Numbered from the stretch's first letter, positions 29,751 to 37,989 are shown. The stretch: 64,000 nt of DNA from Oceaniferula flava (GCF_016811075.1 NZ_JAFBGL010000001.1:372001-436000), one strand, 5' to 3'. Translations and numbers: made by a program. The notes: generated from the sequence alone by a model not told the origin.

Positions 29751-30115
29751 GAGACCTCGGAGTTGTAGGCTGCGCGCTGTGATTGGATTTGCTGACGTGC
29801 TTCCAGAACGAAGCCTATCACCGCCAACAACGCACCCAGAGTCGATAAGGCAATATGCCCCCAGAAAACAATTTTATGAAAAACCGGCACAGGTGCGGCA
29901 TAGAGAGAGAGGTAGTCCTGATATGGGGTGTAGTTGATCGTGATGATGTCTAGTTGCTGGGCGAAAATGTAAATGGCGCAGAGCAGGATTAGAGCAAAAC
30001 CCGATACCAAGAGCTTGCGTGCGGAGCTGTCCTGTTCCTTGCGTAATTGGATCGCACCCATAAAAAACAAGGTAGCACTACCAAGTAACACGTAATAGAT
30101 GGATGCTCCGATCAT
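29747..30115 (-). CDS. Hypothetical membrane protein
   Basis: A 122-residue protein with three predicted membrane helices: SIYYVLLGSATLFFMGAI, LLVSGFALILLCAIYIFAQQ and FWGHIALSTLGALLAVIGFV. A charged loop (RKEQDSSARK) lies between the first two. No recognised family. It precedes, and is probably co-translated with, the gene at 29373. Confidence 0.6.
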   Translation of the reverse strand: MIGASIYYVLLGSATLFFMGAIQLRKEQDSSARKLLVSGFALILLCAIYIFAQQLDIITINYTPYQDYLSLYAAPVPVFHKIVFWGHIALSTLGALLAVIGFVLEARQQIQSQRAAYNSEVS

Positions 30116-30135
30116 GTCGTTCGAGTGGTTTTTTG

Positions 30136-30537
30136 TTAGATTGCAACTAGCTTAGCTTCTGCAATCAAATCATCGTCAAGAAATGCCTCATCGAGAATAT
30201 CCTGAGCCCAGTTTTCCTTTTGGGCGATATAACTCAGTAGCCGGTAGCTCATGATCTGGACGGGGACGAGGTCACTCCAGATGAGCTCTCCGAGGTTACG
30301 CCACTGATCGGGGATGATGGTGTTTGGTTTCTTGATTTGATCGAGAATATCTTCAGAAAGCATCAGGCAGCGGTGGTAGTCTGGCTCGGTGGGGACCGGA
30401 GGAACTTCGTAAATGTGCAGTGGCACCCCGGAAGCTCCACTGAGTTCACACTTCGACTTGGCACGCCGTGCGAGATCTTTCCCAAATGAGGAAAGCGCCA
30501 TCTGTCGCTGTTGGTGTGCATCATATCCCTTGGCCAT
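30136..30537 (-). CDS. PhnA-like protein with a degenerate N-terminal Cys motif
   Basis: A 133-residue protein. The segment LARRAKSKCELSGASGVPLH plus IYEVPPVP resembles the N-terminal zinc-ribbon part of PhnA proteins, where the usual form is K-C-E-L-C-G-A. The second Cys is Ser here (Ser33), so zinc binding there is doubtful. The rest (LMLSEDILDQIKKPNTIIPD, WRNLGELIWSDLVPVQIMSY) also resembles short PhnA relatives. PhnA's older link to phosphonate use is not a firm function. It lies 20 bp upstream of the membrane-protein pair on the same strand. Confidence 0.6.
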   Translation of the reverse strand: MAKGYDAHQQRQMALSSFGKDLARRAKSKCELSGASGVPLHIYEVPPVPTEPDYHRCLMLSEDILDQIKKPNTIIPDQWRNLGELIWSDLVPVQIMSYRLLSYIAQKENWAQDILDEAFLDDDLIAEAKLVAI

Positions 30538-30600
30538 TCTGAAAACATGCCCCCAAGTTGAATCTTGGGCAATCTTTTTACGTTAGAGGCGATGAGCAAA

Positions 30601-30718
30601 GCGGTAGGTAAGACTGGCCTGGTGATGTTTGGGCTGCGGTGGTTGAATGGGTTGGGGAGTGTTAGGTTGGGGACGGTGAATGGCTCCGGTCCGGCAGATT
30701 GGGCCAATCTGCCCTACC
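30601..30718 (+). repeat. Direct repeat unit 1
   Basis: Runs from GCGGTAGGTAAGACTGGCC to the palindromic end AGATTGGGCCAATCT followed by GCCCTACC. The two ends are imperfect inverted copies (GGTAGG-AGA-TGGC against GCCAATCTGCCCTACC). The core TGGTTGAATGGGTTGGG is shared with unit 2. Confidence 0.75.
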
Positions 30719-30799
30719 AGGTAGGTGTTAGGAGGTGTTTGGTGGTTCGTGTGATCTGATTGTTGGTCTGTGAATCTCTCCGTTGACCCTATTGGCTGA

Positions 30800-30944
30800 G
30801 CGGTAGGGAAGATTGGCCTCAATCTTCCGGATGGTGGCTGGGGTGGTGATGTTTGGGTCTGCTGTGGTTGAATGGGTTGGGGGTGTGTTAGGTTTGGGGA
30901 GGTGAATGGCTTCGGTCCGGCAGATTGGGCCAATCTGCCCTACC
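30800..30944 (+). repeat. Direct repeat unit 2
   Basis: Runs from GCGGTAGGGAAGATTGGCC to GCCAATCTGCCCTACC. It shares the core and the right end with unit 1 but has an extra stretch of about 24 bp near the left end (CAATCTTCCGGATGGTGGCT region). Both units have partly complementary ends, as small non-autonomous or REP-like elements do. Confidence 0.75.
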
Positions 30945-31050
30945 GTAATGTGTTAGGTTATGTCTGGTTGCTCGGTCTTTATTAAGCCAAAGCATTCGCT
31001 TGGACTTTTTGGGGTTTGAAACTTAACATTTAAAACTTAGACTCCTGCGT

Positions 31051-31953
31051 ATGAACGTGCATCATCTCGAGCTTTTTTATTACGTGGCAAAATACGAGGG
31101 GATAACGTCCGCTGTAAGGAAGATGCCCTATGGGATTCAACAGCCGGCGGTGAGTGGTCAGTTGCTGCAGTTAGAAAAAAGCCTGGGGGTGAAACTTTTT
31201 AATCGCAGACCGTTCAGTCTCACCACCGCAGGCGATGACCTCTACGATCACGTCTATCCCTTCTTCTCCCGCCTGGGGGATGTTGAGGAGCGCTTGAAAG
31301 GGGAGGAGAGCAAGCATCTGCGGATTGCGGCCTCAGCCTCGGTATTGCGCCACCATCTGCCCGAATTGTTAGCCGAGATGCGCAATGCTGCGCCTGACCT
31401 GCGCCTAACCTTGCGCGACGTTGAACCGTCCGATGTTCAGGACGTGTTGACCCGGCAGCAGGCCGACCTGGCGGTCTCCGTGATCCACTCACGCCTTGGC
31501 TCGGGGATCAATGCCGGGGAGCTCATGCGACTGCCACTGGCTTTGCTGCTTCCCGAAGATCATCCGGCGAATGGTTTCAATGCTTTGTTAGATGACGACG
31601 AAGGCGTGATCACCCCGAATACTCCCTTGGTCGGTTTGCCGGCTCACGAGGAGGTGAGTCAGCTGTTTCAGAAAGAAACCGAGCGACGAGGCCTGAACTG
31701 GCCAGTGGCCGTGGAGGTGGACTCCTTGGATGCGGTGCAGCAATTTGTCCGCTGTGGGTTCGGCGCCGGGATCACGGTGAAAATCCCCGGTGTGGCGGGG
31801 CCGAAGGGGCTGAAGGTGATCGATCTCGATGGTTTTCCTCCCTTGGTCATCGGTGTGGTCTATCAAGGCACGCTCAAGCCGATTGCCCGCCAGTTTCTCG
31901 AGGCGGCCATCACTAGGGCCCAAGAGCTCACGAAAAAGCCGGCGGGACGATAG
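31051..31953 (+). CDS. LysR family transcriptional regulator
   Basis: A 300-residue regulator. The N-terminal winged helix-turn-helix (HHLELFYYVAKYEGITSAVRK, then QPAVSGQLLQLEKSLGVKLF and RRPFSLTTAGDDLY) is typical of LysR proteins, with a small insert between helices 2 and 3. The effector domain follows from about residue 92 (HLRIAASASVLRHHLPELL, VEVDSLDAVQQFVRCGFGAG). LysR proteins usually control a nearby divergent gene, but the gene on its left is 513 bp away and the aminotransferase on its right is convergent, so the target is unclear. Confidence 0.9.
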   Translation: MNVHHLELFYYVAKYEGITSAVRKMPYGIQQPAVSGQLLQLEKSLGVKLFNRRPFSLTTAGDDLYDHVYPFFSRLGDVEERLKGEESKHLRIAASASVLRHHLPELLAEMRNAAPDLRLTLRDVEPSDVQDVLTRQQADLAVSVIHSRLGSGINAGELMRLPLALLLPEDHPANGFNALLDDDEGVITPNTPLVGLPAHEEVSQLFQKETERRGLNWPVAVEVDSLDAVQQFVRCGFGAGITVKIPGVAGPKGLKVIDLDGFPPLVIGVVYQGTLKPIARQFLEAAITRAQELTKKPAGR

Positions 31954-31968
31954 ACGTCCGACCGGCTT
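31935..31968 (-). terminator. Terminator for the class V aminotransferase
   Basis: Stem AAGCCGG (31936-31942)/CCGGCTT (31962-31968), extended inward by CGGGAC/GTCCG with small bulges. On the minus strand it is followed by TTTCG. It overlaps the end of lysR, so it may serve both convergent genes. Confidence 0.7.
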
Positions 31969-31992
31969 GAAAGGAGGTTCGCTTTTCCGTGT

Positions 31993-33087
31993 TTAGAGGA
32001 ACTCGGGAAGCACGTCATCGAGAGCGTCGATGAGTTCGGTCATGGTGGCTTCGGTTTCGTTGCCCATGTTGGAAATGCGGAAGGTGGTTCCCTTGATCTT
32101 GCCGTAACCGCCGTTGATCAGGAAATTGTATTTCTCCCGCAGTGCCTTGATGAAGGCGGCCACATCGATGTCTTTGTTGTTGGCGATGGTGGTTAGCGTC
32201 TTGGAGCGGTAGCCCTCTGGAGCGAAGTGCTCGAAGCCGTGTTTTTCCAACCACGCGTGAATCATGCCATTGAGTTTTTCGTGGCGGGCGTAGCGGTTTT
32301 CCAGTCCCTCCTCGAGGAAGCTGTCGACCTGCTGCTTGAGCGCGTAGAGCAGGGCAATGGCGGGGGTGGACGGTGTGTTGTTCTTGGCGGCATTTTTATC
32401 GAACTCAAGAAAGTCGAAGTAATAGCCACGGCCTTCGGTGGTGGATGCTCGCTCGAGAGCGGCCTCGGAGATGGCGAAGACCGCCAGGCCTGGGGGCAGT
32501 GCGAAGGCTTTCTGCACGCCGGCCAGCACCACATCGATGCCGAGCTTGTCCATTTCGATCGGCACTGCGGAGAGTGACGAAACGGTATCGACCACTAACA
32601 GCACGTCTGGAAATTCATTCACCACGGCAGCAATGCCAGCGAGGTCATTCATCACCCCGGTGGAGGTTTCATTGTGGACGAGGGTGACGGTATCGAAGCC
32701 GCCTTCGGAAAGTTTTTCACGCACGGCATCGGGGGAGATGGCCTCGCCCCATTCGACTTGAATTTTTTCAGCCTCTTTGCCGCAGCTTTGTGAGACGCCA
32801 TACCATTTGTCTGAAAATGCGCCGCAGCACAGGTTCAGCACCTTTTTTTGCACCAGATTGCGGATGGCACCCTCCATCACTCCCCAAGCGGAGGAAGTCG
32901 ATAGGTAGACCGGGCGCTCGGTGCCGAAAATTTGTTTCAGCCCTGGCTGGATGCTTGCGTAGAGAGCCTCGAAATCTCCACCACGGTGACCAATCATCGG
33001 CTGGCACATGGCTTGGTAAGTCTCAGGCGAAATATCCACCGGTCCGGGGATAAACAGTTTGGGTAGCTTGTTAGTGGCGTTTGACAT
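31993..33087 (-). CDS. Class V aminotransferase (alanine/serine-glyoxylate aminotransferase family)
   Basis: A 364-residue PLP enzyme. It starts with the family opening KLFIPGPVDISPETYQAM plus GHRGGDF. VHNETSTGVMNDL, the Asp of VVDTVSSLSAVPIEM and Lys193 in AGVQKAFALPPGLAVF mark the PLP site. Enzymes of this family move amino groups between alanine, serine and glyoxylate or act as phosphoserine-type aminotransferases, and the sequence alone does not decide. A decayed partial copy lies at about 37655-37823. It is followed by a terminator near 31950 and preceded by an FMN oxidase gene on the same strand 78 bp away. Confidence 0.9.
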   Translation of the reverse strand: MSNATNKLPKLFIPGPVDISPETYQAMCQPMIGHRGGDFEALYASIQPGLKQIFGTERPVYLSTSSAWGVMEGAIRNLVQKKVLNLCCGAFSDKWYGVSQSCGKEAEKIQVEWGEAISPDAVREKLSEGGFDTVTLVHNETSTGVMNDLAGIAAVVNEFPDVLLVVDTVSSLSAVPIEMDKLGIDVVLAGVQKAFALPPGLAVFAISEAALERASTTEGRGYYFDFLEFDKNAAKNNTPSTPAIALLYALKQQVDSFLEEGLENRYARHEKLNGMIHAWLEKHGFEHFAPEGYRSKTLTTIANNKDIDVAAFIKALREKYNFLINGGYGKIKGTTFRISNMGNETEATMTELIDALDDVLPEFL

Positions 33088-33165
33088 CGCGTGGGGATTA
33101 TTCCCTTGGCCGTGGCTTTGTCAAAGACGGAGAGTGTCAGAATCCGGCCGGAACGAGGGTTCCAC

Positions 33166-34251
33166 TCAGGATTTGAACCTCAGGTGCTCGGAACCTGCCG
33201 AGGCCAGATCCGCACAGCCGGCGAGGGCCATGGTCATTTCCAGTTCGGTGCGCAGGAGTTTCAGCACATGGGCCACTCCCACCGCTCCCGCTGCGGCAAG
33301 ACCGTGCAGGACAGGGCGCCCGACCATCACAGCATCCGCCCCTGAGCAGATGGCTTTGAAAACATCGGAGCCGCGCCGGATGCCACCGTCAAAGAGCACC
33401 GGGGCGTCGTCACCCACCGCTTTGGCAATGTCGGGCAGCACCTCGAAGGTCGACGGCGTAGTATCGAGAATCCGTCCGCCGTGGTTCGAGACAATGATGC
33501 CGGAAGCTCCGTGGTCTAGGGCCGTCCGGGTATCCTCGGGGTGAAGCACGCCTTTGAAGAGAATCGGTAGCGTGGTGTGTTCTGCCAGCCAGGTGAGATC
33601 TTTCCACGTGGGCGCCTGACGGAGCAACTGGCTGCCGAACACTTGCTGCTCGGGCGGTTGTGGACGCATGCCCTGCAAATTCACGGCGCTGACGTCAGCG
33701 GGCATTTGAAAGCCGGCCCGTTGTTCCCGGTTCCTGATGCCGCTGAGCGGAGCATCTGCGGTGAGCACCAGTGCTTCGTAGCCAGCACGCTCGGCGCGCC
33801 GAACCAGATCGAGGGTGAACTCGCGGTCGGGCTGAATGTAGAGCTGGAACCACAGCCCGGCGGTGGCTTCTCCGGCAAGCTGCTCAAGCGGAATGCTGGC
33901 CTGGGTGCTGACCGTGAACCCGGCCTGCATCGCCGTGGCGCCCAGCAGAGAGGCAAACTCTCCATCCGGGTGGAACAGGCGGTGGTAGGCGGTGGGAGCG
34001 ACCAGAATAGGGTGCTCAAAGGTCCGGCCAAAGAGGCTGACCCGAGTGTGGGCCTGACTCAGGTCGCGGAAATGGCGGGGGACGATCTGGCATCTGGCGT
34101 AGCTGGCGAGGTTGCTGGCTACGGTGAGCTCATCGGCGGCTCCACCTTGCAAATAGGCCCAGGCCCCAGCCTCTACCCGTTCGCGCGCAAGCTTTTCGTA
34201 GTCGGCAACTGAAGCGACGTGAGCTGGGATCGTTTCTAAGGGAGGAAGCAT
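33166..34251 (-). CDS. FMN-dependent alpha-hydroxy-acid oxidase/dehydrogenase
   Basis: A 361-residue flavoprotein of the lactate/glycolate oxidase family (TIM barrel). It has the early block YLQGGAADELT, PILVAPTAYHRLFHPDGE, LWFQLYI, LTADAPLSGIRNRE, the catalytic Lys in PILFKGVLHPED, the catalytic His and Arg in IIVSNHGGRILD, and FDGGIRRGSDVFKAICSGAD then VGRPVLHGLAA for the FMN phosphate. It oxidises 2-hydroxy acids to 2-oxo acids. Glycolate as substrate would fit the neighbouring glyoxylate-type aminotransferase, but this is inference. Confidence 0.93.
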   Translation of the reverse strand: MLPPLETIPAHVASVADYEKLARERVEAGAWAYLQGGAADELTVASNLASYARCQIVPRHFRDLSQAHTRVSLFGRTFEHPILVAPTAYHRLFHPDGEFASLLGATAMQAGFTVSTQASIPLEQLAGEATAGLWFQLYIQPDREFTLDLVRRAERAGYEALVLTADAPLSGIRNREQRAGFQMPADVSAVNLQGMRPQPPEQQVFGSQLLRQAPTWKDLTWLAEHTTLPILFKGVLHPEDTRTALDHGASGIIVSNHGGRILDTTPSTFEVLPDIAKAVGDDAPVLFDGGIRRGSDVFKAICSGADAVMVGRPVLHGLAAAGAVGVAHVLKLLRTELEMTMALAGCADLASAGSEHLRFKS

Positions 34252-34272
34252 GGGCTGGTGATTGGGGGTAGG

Positions 34273-34962
34273 CTACATTTGCGCCCACTGGCGGATGAGG
34301 TTGTGATAGACGCCGGTCAGTTGCACGGCGGACTCGCTGGCCACTTCGTGATCCGGCAGCGCACCTGAAATGCGTTGAATGGCGATGTCCATATCAAATA
34401 ACAGTGAGCGGCGTTCATCCGACGAGATCATGCTCTGCAGCCAGAAAAACGACGAGACCCGCGCGCCACGGGTGACCGGGGTGACGTGGTGCAGTGAAGT
34501 CGATGGATAGAGCACCATGTGACCGGCGGGAAGTTTGACGGATTTGCTGCCGTAGGTGTCCTCAATGATCAGCTCGCCACCATCGTATTCATCCGGCTCC
34601 GCGAAGAAAAGCGTGCAGGAAAGGTCGGTGCGAATGCGTTGGCCTCCCGGCAAGGTGCGCACTGATCCGTCGACGTGGGTGCCGAACTGCTGACCGCCGG
34701 CATAGCGGTTGAACATCGGTGGCATGATGTGCAGGGGGAGGGCCGCGGAGGTGAACAGAGGGTTCGATCCCAAGGCCTGGAGAATGGTTTGCCCTACCTG
34801 CTGCGCAGCGGGGCTGTCGGCTGGGAGCTGCATGTTGTTTTTCTGTTTCGCTGCCTGATGACCGGCGGTTTTTTTTCCATCCTCCCACTGCGCGTTATCG
34901 AGAATTTCGCGGCATTGCTGGGTGACTTCAGGCGTGAGGACATCGGGTATACAGAGAATCAT
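34273..34962 (-). CDS. piuC: PKHD-type Fe(II)/2-oxoglutarate hydroxylase (PiuC/YbiX)
   Basis: A 229-residue non-haem iron dioxygenase. The iron site is His and Asp in [11 protein letters not shown], a distal His in [12 protein letters not shown], and the following Arg for 2-oxoglutarate. The N-terminal [20 protein letters not shown] and the [18 protein letters not shown] block match PiuC/YbiX. In other bacteria this gene accompanies catecholate siderophore receptors of the Fiu/PiuA type; here the TonB receptor lies directly upstream on the same strand. A Fur-like site sits 26 bp before the start. Confidence 0.93.
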   Translation of the reverse strand: MILCIPDVLTPEVTQQCREILDNAQWEDGKKTAGHQAAKQKNNMQLPADSPAAQQVGQTILQALGSNPLFTSAALPLHIMPPMFNRYAGGQQFGTHVDGSVRTLPGGQRIRTDLSCTLFFAEPDEYDGGELIIEDTYGSKSVKLPAGHMVLYPSTSLHHVTPVTRGARVSSFFWLQSMISSDERRSLLFDMDIAIQRISGALPDHEVASESAVQLTGVYHNLIRQWAQM

Positions 34963-34988
34963 GGCTGGTGGGTGTTACTGAGCTTTGA

Positions 34989-35003
34989 TGAGAATGAATC
35001 TCA
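34989..35003 (-). promoter_or_regulatory. Fur-box-like site before piuC
   Basis: TGAGAATGAATCTCA matches the 7-1-7 Fur consensus TGATAATNATTATCA at 11 of 14 fixed positions and is itself a near palindrome. Its place between the TonB receptor and piuC start fits iron repression. Confidence 0.5.
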
Positions 35004-35052
35004 ATAAAGGGTGTGAGTCAAACTTATAAGCGGAAGGCGGGGCGATAAAAAA

Positions 35053-35094
35053 AGCCGCCCAGCGGCCTCTCGATGAGAGACGCGCTGGACGGCT
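35053..35094 (-). terminator. Terminator for the TonB receptor
   Basis: Stem AGCCGCCCAGCG/CGCTGGACGGCT (12 bp, one mismatch) with an inner GCGTCTCTC/GAGAG loop region, followed on the minus strand by TTTTTTTAT. It separates the receptor from piuC, so piuC probably has its own promoter (see the Fur-like site). Confidence 0.85.
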
Positions 35095-35118
35095 GAACCA
35101 GATAAAAATCGAGTGATC

Positions 35119-37401
35119 CTAGAATTCCCACTCAGCGCTGAGTGTGAATGTGCGCGGTGCGCCGAGTGCGGCACGGCTGGCACTCCAGTTGGTGGAGACG
35201 GCGTAGACTTCGTCGAAGACGTTGTCCACGTTCAGGCGCAGGGTGACGTTGTCGTTGACTTCATAGGAAGCCAGCGCGTTGAACACGATGTAGCTAGGAA
35301 GTTTACCGGCCACGCCGTTCGGGATGATGCGATCGTGATCGTCGGTGCGGCCGACGTAAGACGAGCCAACATACTGCAGTCCACCACCGATGGTCAGGCC
35401 GTTGCCGAAGTCATAGGTTGTCCAGAGGTTGGCGGAGTAGTTAGGCGTGAAGGCGAGTTCGTCGCCATCAACGTTGTAACGATCAGCCAAGTCACCTTCG
35501 GGGCGACCGGATGAGTTCCGGTAGTCATCGAAGTGGTTACGCTCGGATGTCATAGCGAGAAAGCCACCGTAAACCGTCCATTTATCAGTGATTTTGCCTG
35601 CAACGCCGAGTTCAATCCCGGTGAGGTTCTGCTCGCCCTCGCCGATGGTGCCACCGCGACCGTCGGAAATGACGATGTTTCTGCGGTTGGTGTGGAACAG
35701 CGCGGCGGTGGTGGAGAGTCTACCATCGAAGAAGTCCCACTTGGTGCCGATTTCGAAGTTCCAGTTTTGTTGGGTGTCGGCGTCCGGATTGTTGACGCCG
35801 CCGCCAGCACCTGGGAAAGCGTTGTCGCCGGTGCGGGAGACATCAGGATTGGAGAGGTAGGCACCTGGAGGCAGGGCGGAGAGTCCCACTGCACCGTAAA
35901 TGCTGCCGTTTTCCTGCGGTTTGTAAACCACACCGAGTTTTCCGGTCAGATAGGTATCGTCATTTTTGAAGCTGGGGATGCCGGCGCTTTCTGGGTTGTT
36001 TTCCAGATCGAGACGGTAGTGCTCGAGACGCAGACCACCGGTCACTTGCCACTGCTTGTTGATTTCCACAGTGTCGTAGAAGTAGGCGGCGACGGTATCG
36101 ATCCGCACTTCGGAGAACTGGGTGGGAGCCCCGAGGAAGTTGCCATTGGCGCGATCAGGGAAGGATCCGTCGACGGAAACCGGAGCGCCGGTTCCTGGGT
36201 CGGTGACGGTGTCGAATCGATCGGCTTCGGATTTTTCAATGCTCAGCTCAAGGCCGGTGGAGACGCTGTGCTTCAGGTTGCCGGTTTCGAATTCGTAGGA
36301 GAAGTTCGTCTGGTTGGCGAAGAGGGTGTTCTCGCGACCGTATCCCAGCTGTCTGGTAGAGACTTCACGGTTTACCGGATCGTAATCGGCGGGGACGGTG
36401 AAAATGGCGTCACGCGTGGTCTTGGAGATCCGACTGGTGTTAGTGAGTCGGGCGCCGGATTCGAATTCGTGGCGGATGATGGCTGTGAAGCTATCGGTGG
36501 TGGTGTCGTCGTAGTCGGAGGAGAGGCCGTAGTAATTGTTGCGGTTGCTCTCACCGATGGAGGAATCGTAGTTGATGGTGCCATCGACAAAGGCAGCGGG
36601 GACTCCCCAGTCGGGACGGTCTCTGGTTTCGTAGTGCTGGAAGGCGAAGGAAATTTCGGTTTGGCTACCGAGGCCGAAGGTGACCGATGGAGCCAGGCCC
36701 CAGGAGTTCAGTTCCGCGACATCACGACCGTAAACGCCGCCGTCTTGGAAGATGGCATTCAGGCGGAAAGCGGTCTCGCCGAGAGGGCTGGTGCCGGTCA
36801 TCTTGTTCCAGTCGAAAGTCTGGCGGAACAGTCCGTCGCCGCCGGAAGGTGCGTAGCCGAAGCTGGTGGTGCCGCGGAAGAAGTCCTCCGCACGAGCGGT
36901 CTTGGTGATCATGTTGACATAACCACCGCTGCCGCCGCGACCGTTGTCTGCTGCGGCGCCCTTGGCGATTTCCACTTGCTCGATGTTGTAAATGTCGCGG
37001 GTGTAGCTGCCTGAGTCACGAATGCCGTCGACATAAATGCTGCCCGAGGCATCGGTTCCGCGCAGGCTGAAGTTGTCCTGGGATGCGGCAAAACCATTTT
37101 CGCCAGCGTTGAAAGAGATGCCGGGAGTGTTTTTCAGCACATCGGTCAGGTTCCGAGCGGATTGTTGGTTGAAGACTTTTTCAGGAACCACGTTGAATGT
37201 CTGTGGTGTATCCAGCAGGGGGGCGGTGTTTTTGTCGCCACTGAGCTGCTTGACGTTCACAGGCTGCTCGCCATTGGCATTGATGACGGTCTCGTCCAGA
37301 CGTTTGTCATTGTTCGTGTTCTCTTGGGCTGTGCCATTTGCGATGCTTGCAAAAGTGGCCAGGGCGAGAAGTTCGCGGGAGGATACAGGTGGTCGGTTCA
37401 T
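35119..37401 (-). CDS. TonB-dependent siderophore receptor (catecholate type)
   Basis: A 760-residue outer-membrane receptor. The N-terminus MNRPPVSSRELLALATFASI is a signal peptide; the plug domain follows (APLLDTPQTFNVVPEKVF, then NLTDVLKNTPGISF, SLRGTDASGSIYVDGIRDSG, QVEIAKGAAADNGRGGSGGY) and then a 22-stranded barrel ending in ALGAPRTFTLSAEWEF with a terminal Phe. GGSGGYVNMITK is the usual end of the plug. It resembles Fiu/FhuE-type receptors for ferric catecholates and neighbours the PiuC gene, which is known to pair with them. ATG at 37401 is preferred over one at 37446 because a signal peptide follows directly. Confidence 0.93.
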   Translation of the reverse strand: MNRPPVSSRELLALATFASIANGTAQENTNNDKRLDETVINANGEQPVNVKQLSGDKNTAPLLDTPQTFNVVPEKVFNQQSARNLTDVLKNTPGISFNAGENGFAASQDNFSLRGTDASGSIYVDGIRDSGSYTRDIYNIEQVEIAKGAAADNGRGGSGGYVNMITKTARAEDFFRGTTSFGYAPSGGDGLFRQTFDWNKMTGTSPLGETAFRLNAIFQDGGVYGRDVAELNSWGLAPSVTFGLGSQTEISFAFQHYETRDRPDWGVPAAFVDGTINYDSSIGESNRNNYYGLSSDYDDTTTDSFTAIIRHEFESGARLTNTSRISKTTRDAIFTVPADYDPVNREVSTRQLGYGRENTLFANQTNFSYEFETGNLKHSVSTGLELSIEKSEADRFDTVTDPGTGAPVSVDGSFPDRANGNFLGAPTQFSEVRIDTVAAYFYDTVEINKQWQVTGGLRLEHYRLDLENNPESAGIPSFKNDDTYLTGKLGVVYKPQENGSIYGAVGLSALPPGAYLSNPDVSRTGDNAFPGAGGGVNNPDADTQQNWNFEIGTKWDFFDGRLSTTAALFHTNRRNIVISDGRGGTIGEGEQNLTGIELGVAGKITDKWTVYGGFLAMTSERNHFDDYRNSSGRPEGDLADRYNVDGDELAFTPNYSANLWTTYDFGNGLTIGGGLQYVGSSYVGRTDDHDRIIPNGVAGKLPSYIVFNALASYEVNDNVTLRLNVDNVFDEVYAVSTNWSASRAALGAPRTFTLSAEWEF

Positions 37402-37426
37402 GATTAGGTAGTGCAGTCGGTTGATG

Positions 37427-37449
37427 CAATTGAGACCCAGTATCAATTG
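37427..37449. promoter_or_regulatory. 23-bp palindrome upstream of the TonB receptor
   Basis: CAATTGA (37427-37433) and TCAATTG (37443-37449) are perfect inverted arms around 9 bp. On the minus strand, TTGACC lies 17 bp before a TACTGG-like -10, and the palindrome covers that -10. This is a plausible operator. It does not look like a standard Fur box, so the regulator is unknown. Confidence 0.45.
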
Positions 37450-37615
37450 GGTGAAAGTAGGTCAACCCAAACTGAGGAAAAAGTCACGATTTCTGATCAA
37501 TTGGTGGTCTTGGGTGTCGTGACATCGCAAATTTCTTCTTCTAACAAAAGTGCAGTGGTTCTTATGGTCATGATGCCAATACAATTACGAAGCTTCTAGA
37601 GCAATAGATCACTTC

Positions 37616-37650
37616 CTGCACAAGGGCTCACTGCTAAGGACCTGCTCTGC
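37616..37650 (+). repeat. 35-bp imperfect repeat, copy 1
   Basis: CCTGCACAAGGGCTCACTG then CTAAGGACCTGCTCTG. It matches 40867-40901 with about six differences. The two copies flank the three-gene coiled-coil module at 37990-40400. Confidence 0.55.
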
Positions 37651-37654
37651 GGTT

Positions 37655-37823
37655 TCGCTGCCGCCCTCGGAAAGTTTTTCAAACAGGGCATCGCGGAGTT
37701 GGCTAAAGCTTTTCGTCACGCTCAAGCAGGGGGAGTCGGTAGGTAAACTGGTCACTACGGTGACGAAAATTTGTTTCAGTGAGGGTGAGCGATTTGGATG
37801 ACCTTGGTAGTGGTGTTTAACAT
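37655..37823 (-). pseudogene. Decayed fragment of a class V aminotransferase gene
   Basis: Three blocks read on the minus strand match the intact aminotransferase at 31993-33087. Block 1: start codon region (37823 leftwards), MLNTTTK against MSNATNK. Block 2: LKQIF region (about 37767-37792), LKQIF against the same five residues. Block 3: EKLSEGG (about 37665-37690), FEKLSEGG against REKLSEGG, residues 124-130. The reading frame breaks with a stop between blocks 1 and 2, and about 40 codons are missing between blocks 2 and 3. No catalytic Lys is left. This is a remnant of a duplicated gene. Confidence 0.7.
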
Positions 37824-37989
37824 CGCGGCGCGCCTATTCCTATCCTGATCGTCTCGCTAAAAATCGGGGAATGTTAGGTTGACAAGCCATAATATAGGAC
37901 GGGTCTTGGATTGACAGCGACGGACTGGTTACCTATTTTTTTTGGGCACTTGCTGAAATTTGCCAGTCGCTCGATTTCCTTTCCTAGCT

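Larger units (their letters stand above)
30538..31050. other. Intergenic region with tandem repeats, no gene
   Basis: A 513-bp stretch between the PhnA-like gene and the divergent lysR gene. The open frames in it translate into low-complexity Pro/Gln/Thr runs and are not genes. It holds the two repeat units at 30601-30718 and 30800-30944. Confidence 0.7.
37402..37989. other. Intergenic region with operator-like palindrome and gene remnant
   Basis: A 588-bp stretch without an intact gene. It contains the palindrome at 37427, a short repeat shared with the rpsO leader (37616-37650) and a decayed aminotransferase fragment (37655-37823). The remaining sequence shows nothing recognisable. Confidence 0.6.

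Noticed and set aside
30583-30933. Pro/Gln-rich frames in the repeat region
   Set aside because: They come from the tandem non-coding repeat and show no start context or conserved features.
30601-30944. CRISPR array
   Set aside because: There are only two long units with related interiors, no short identical repeats with unique spacers, and no cas genes.
35533-37014. 493-codon open frame on the plus strand
   Set aside because: It is antisense to the TonB receptor; its Val/Gly-rich translation is typical of a shadow frame.
37427-37449. Fur box before the TonB receptor
   Set aside because: The palindrome CAATTGA-9-TCAATTG does not fit the Fur 7-1-7 pattern, so it is reported only as an unknown operator candidate.
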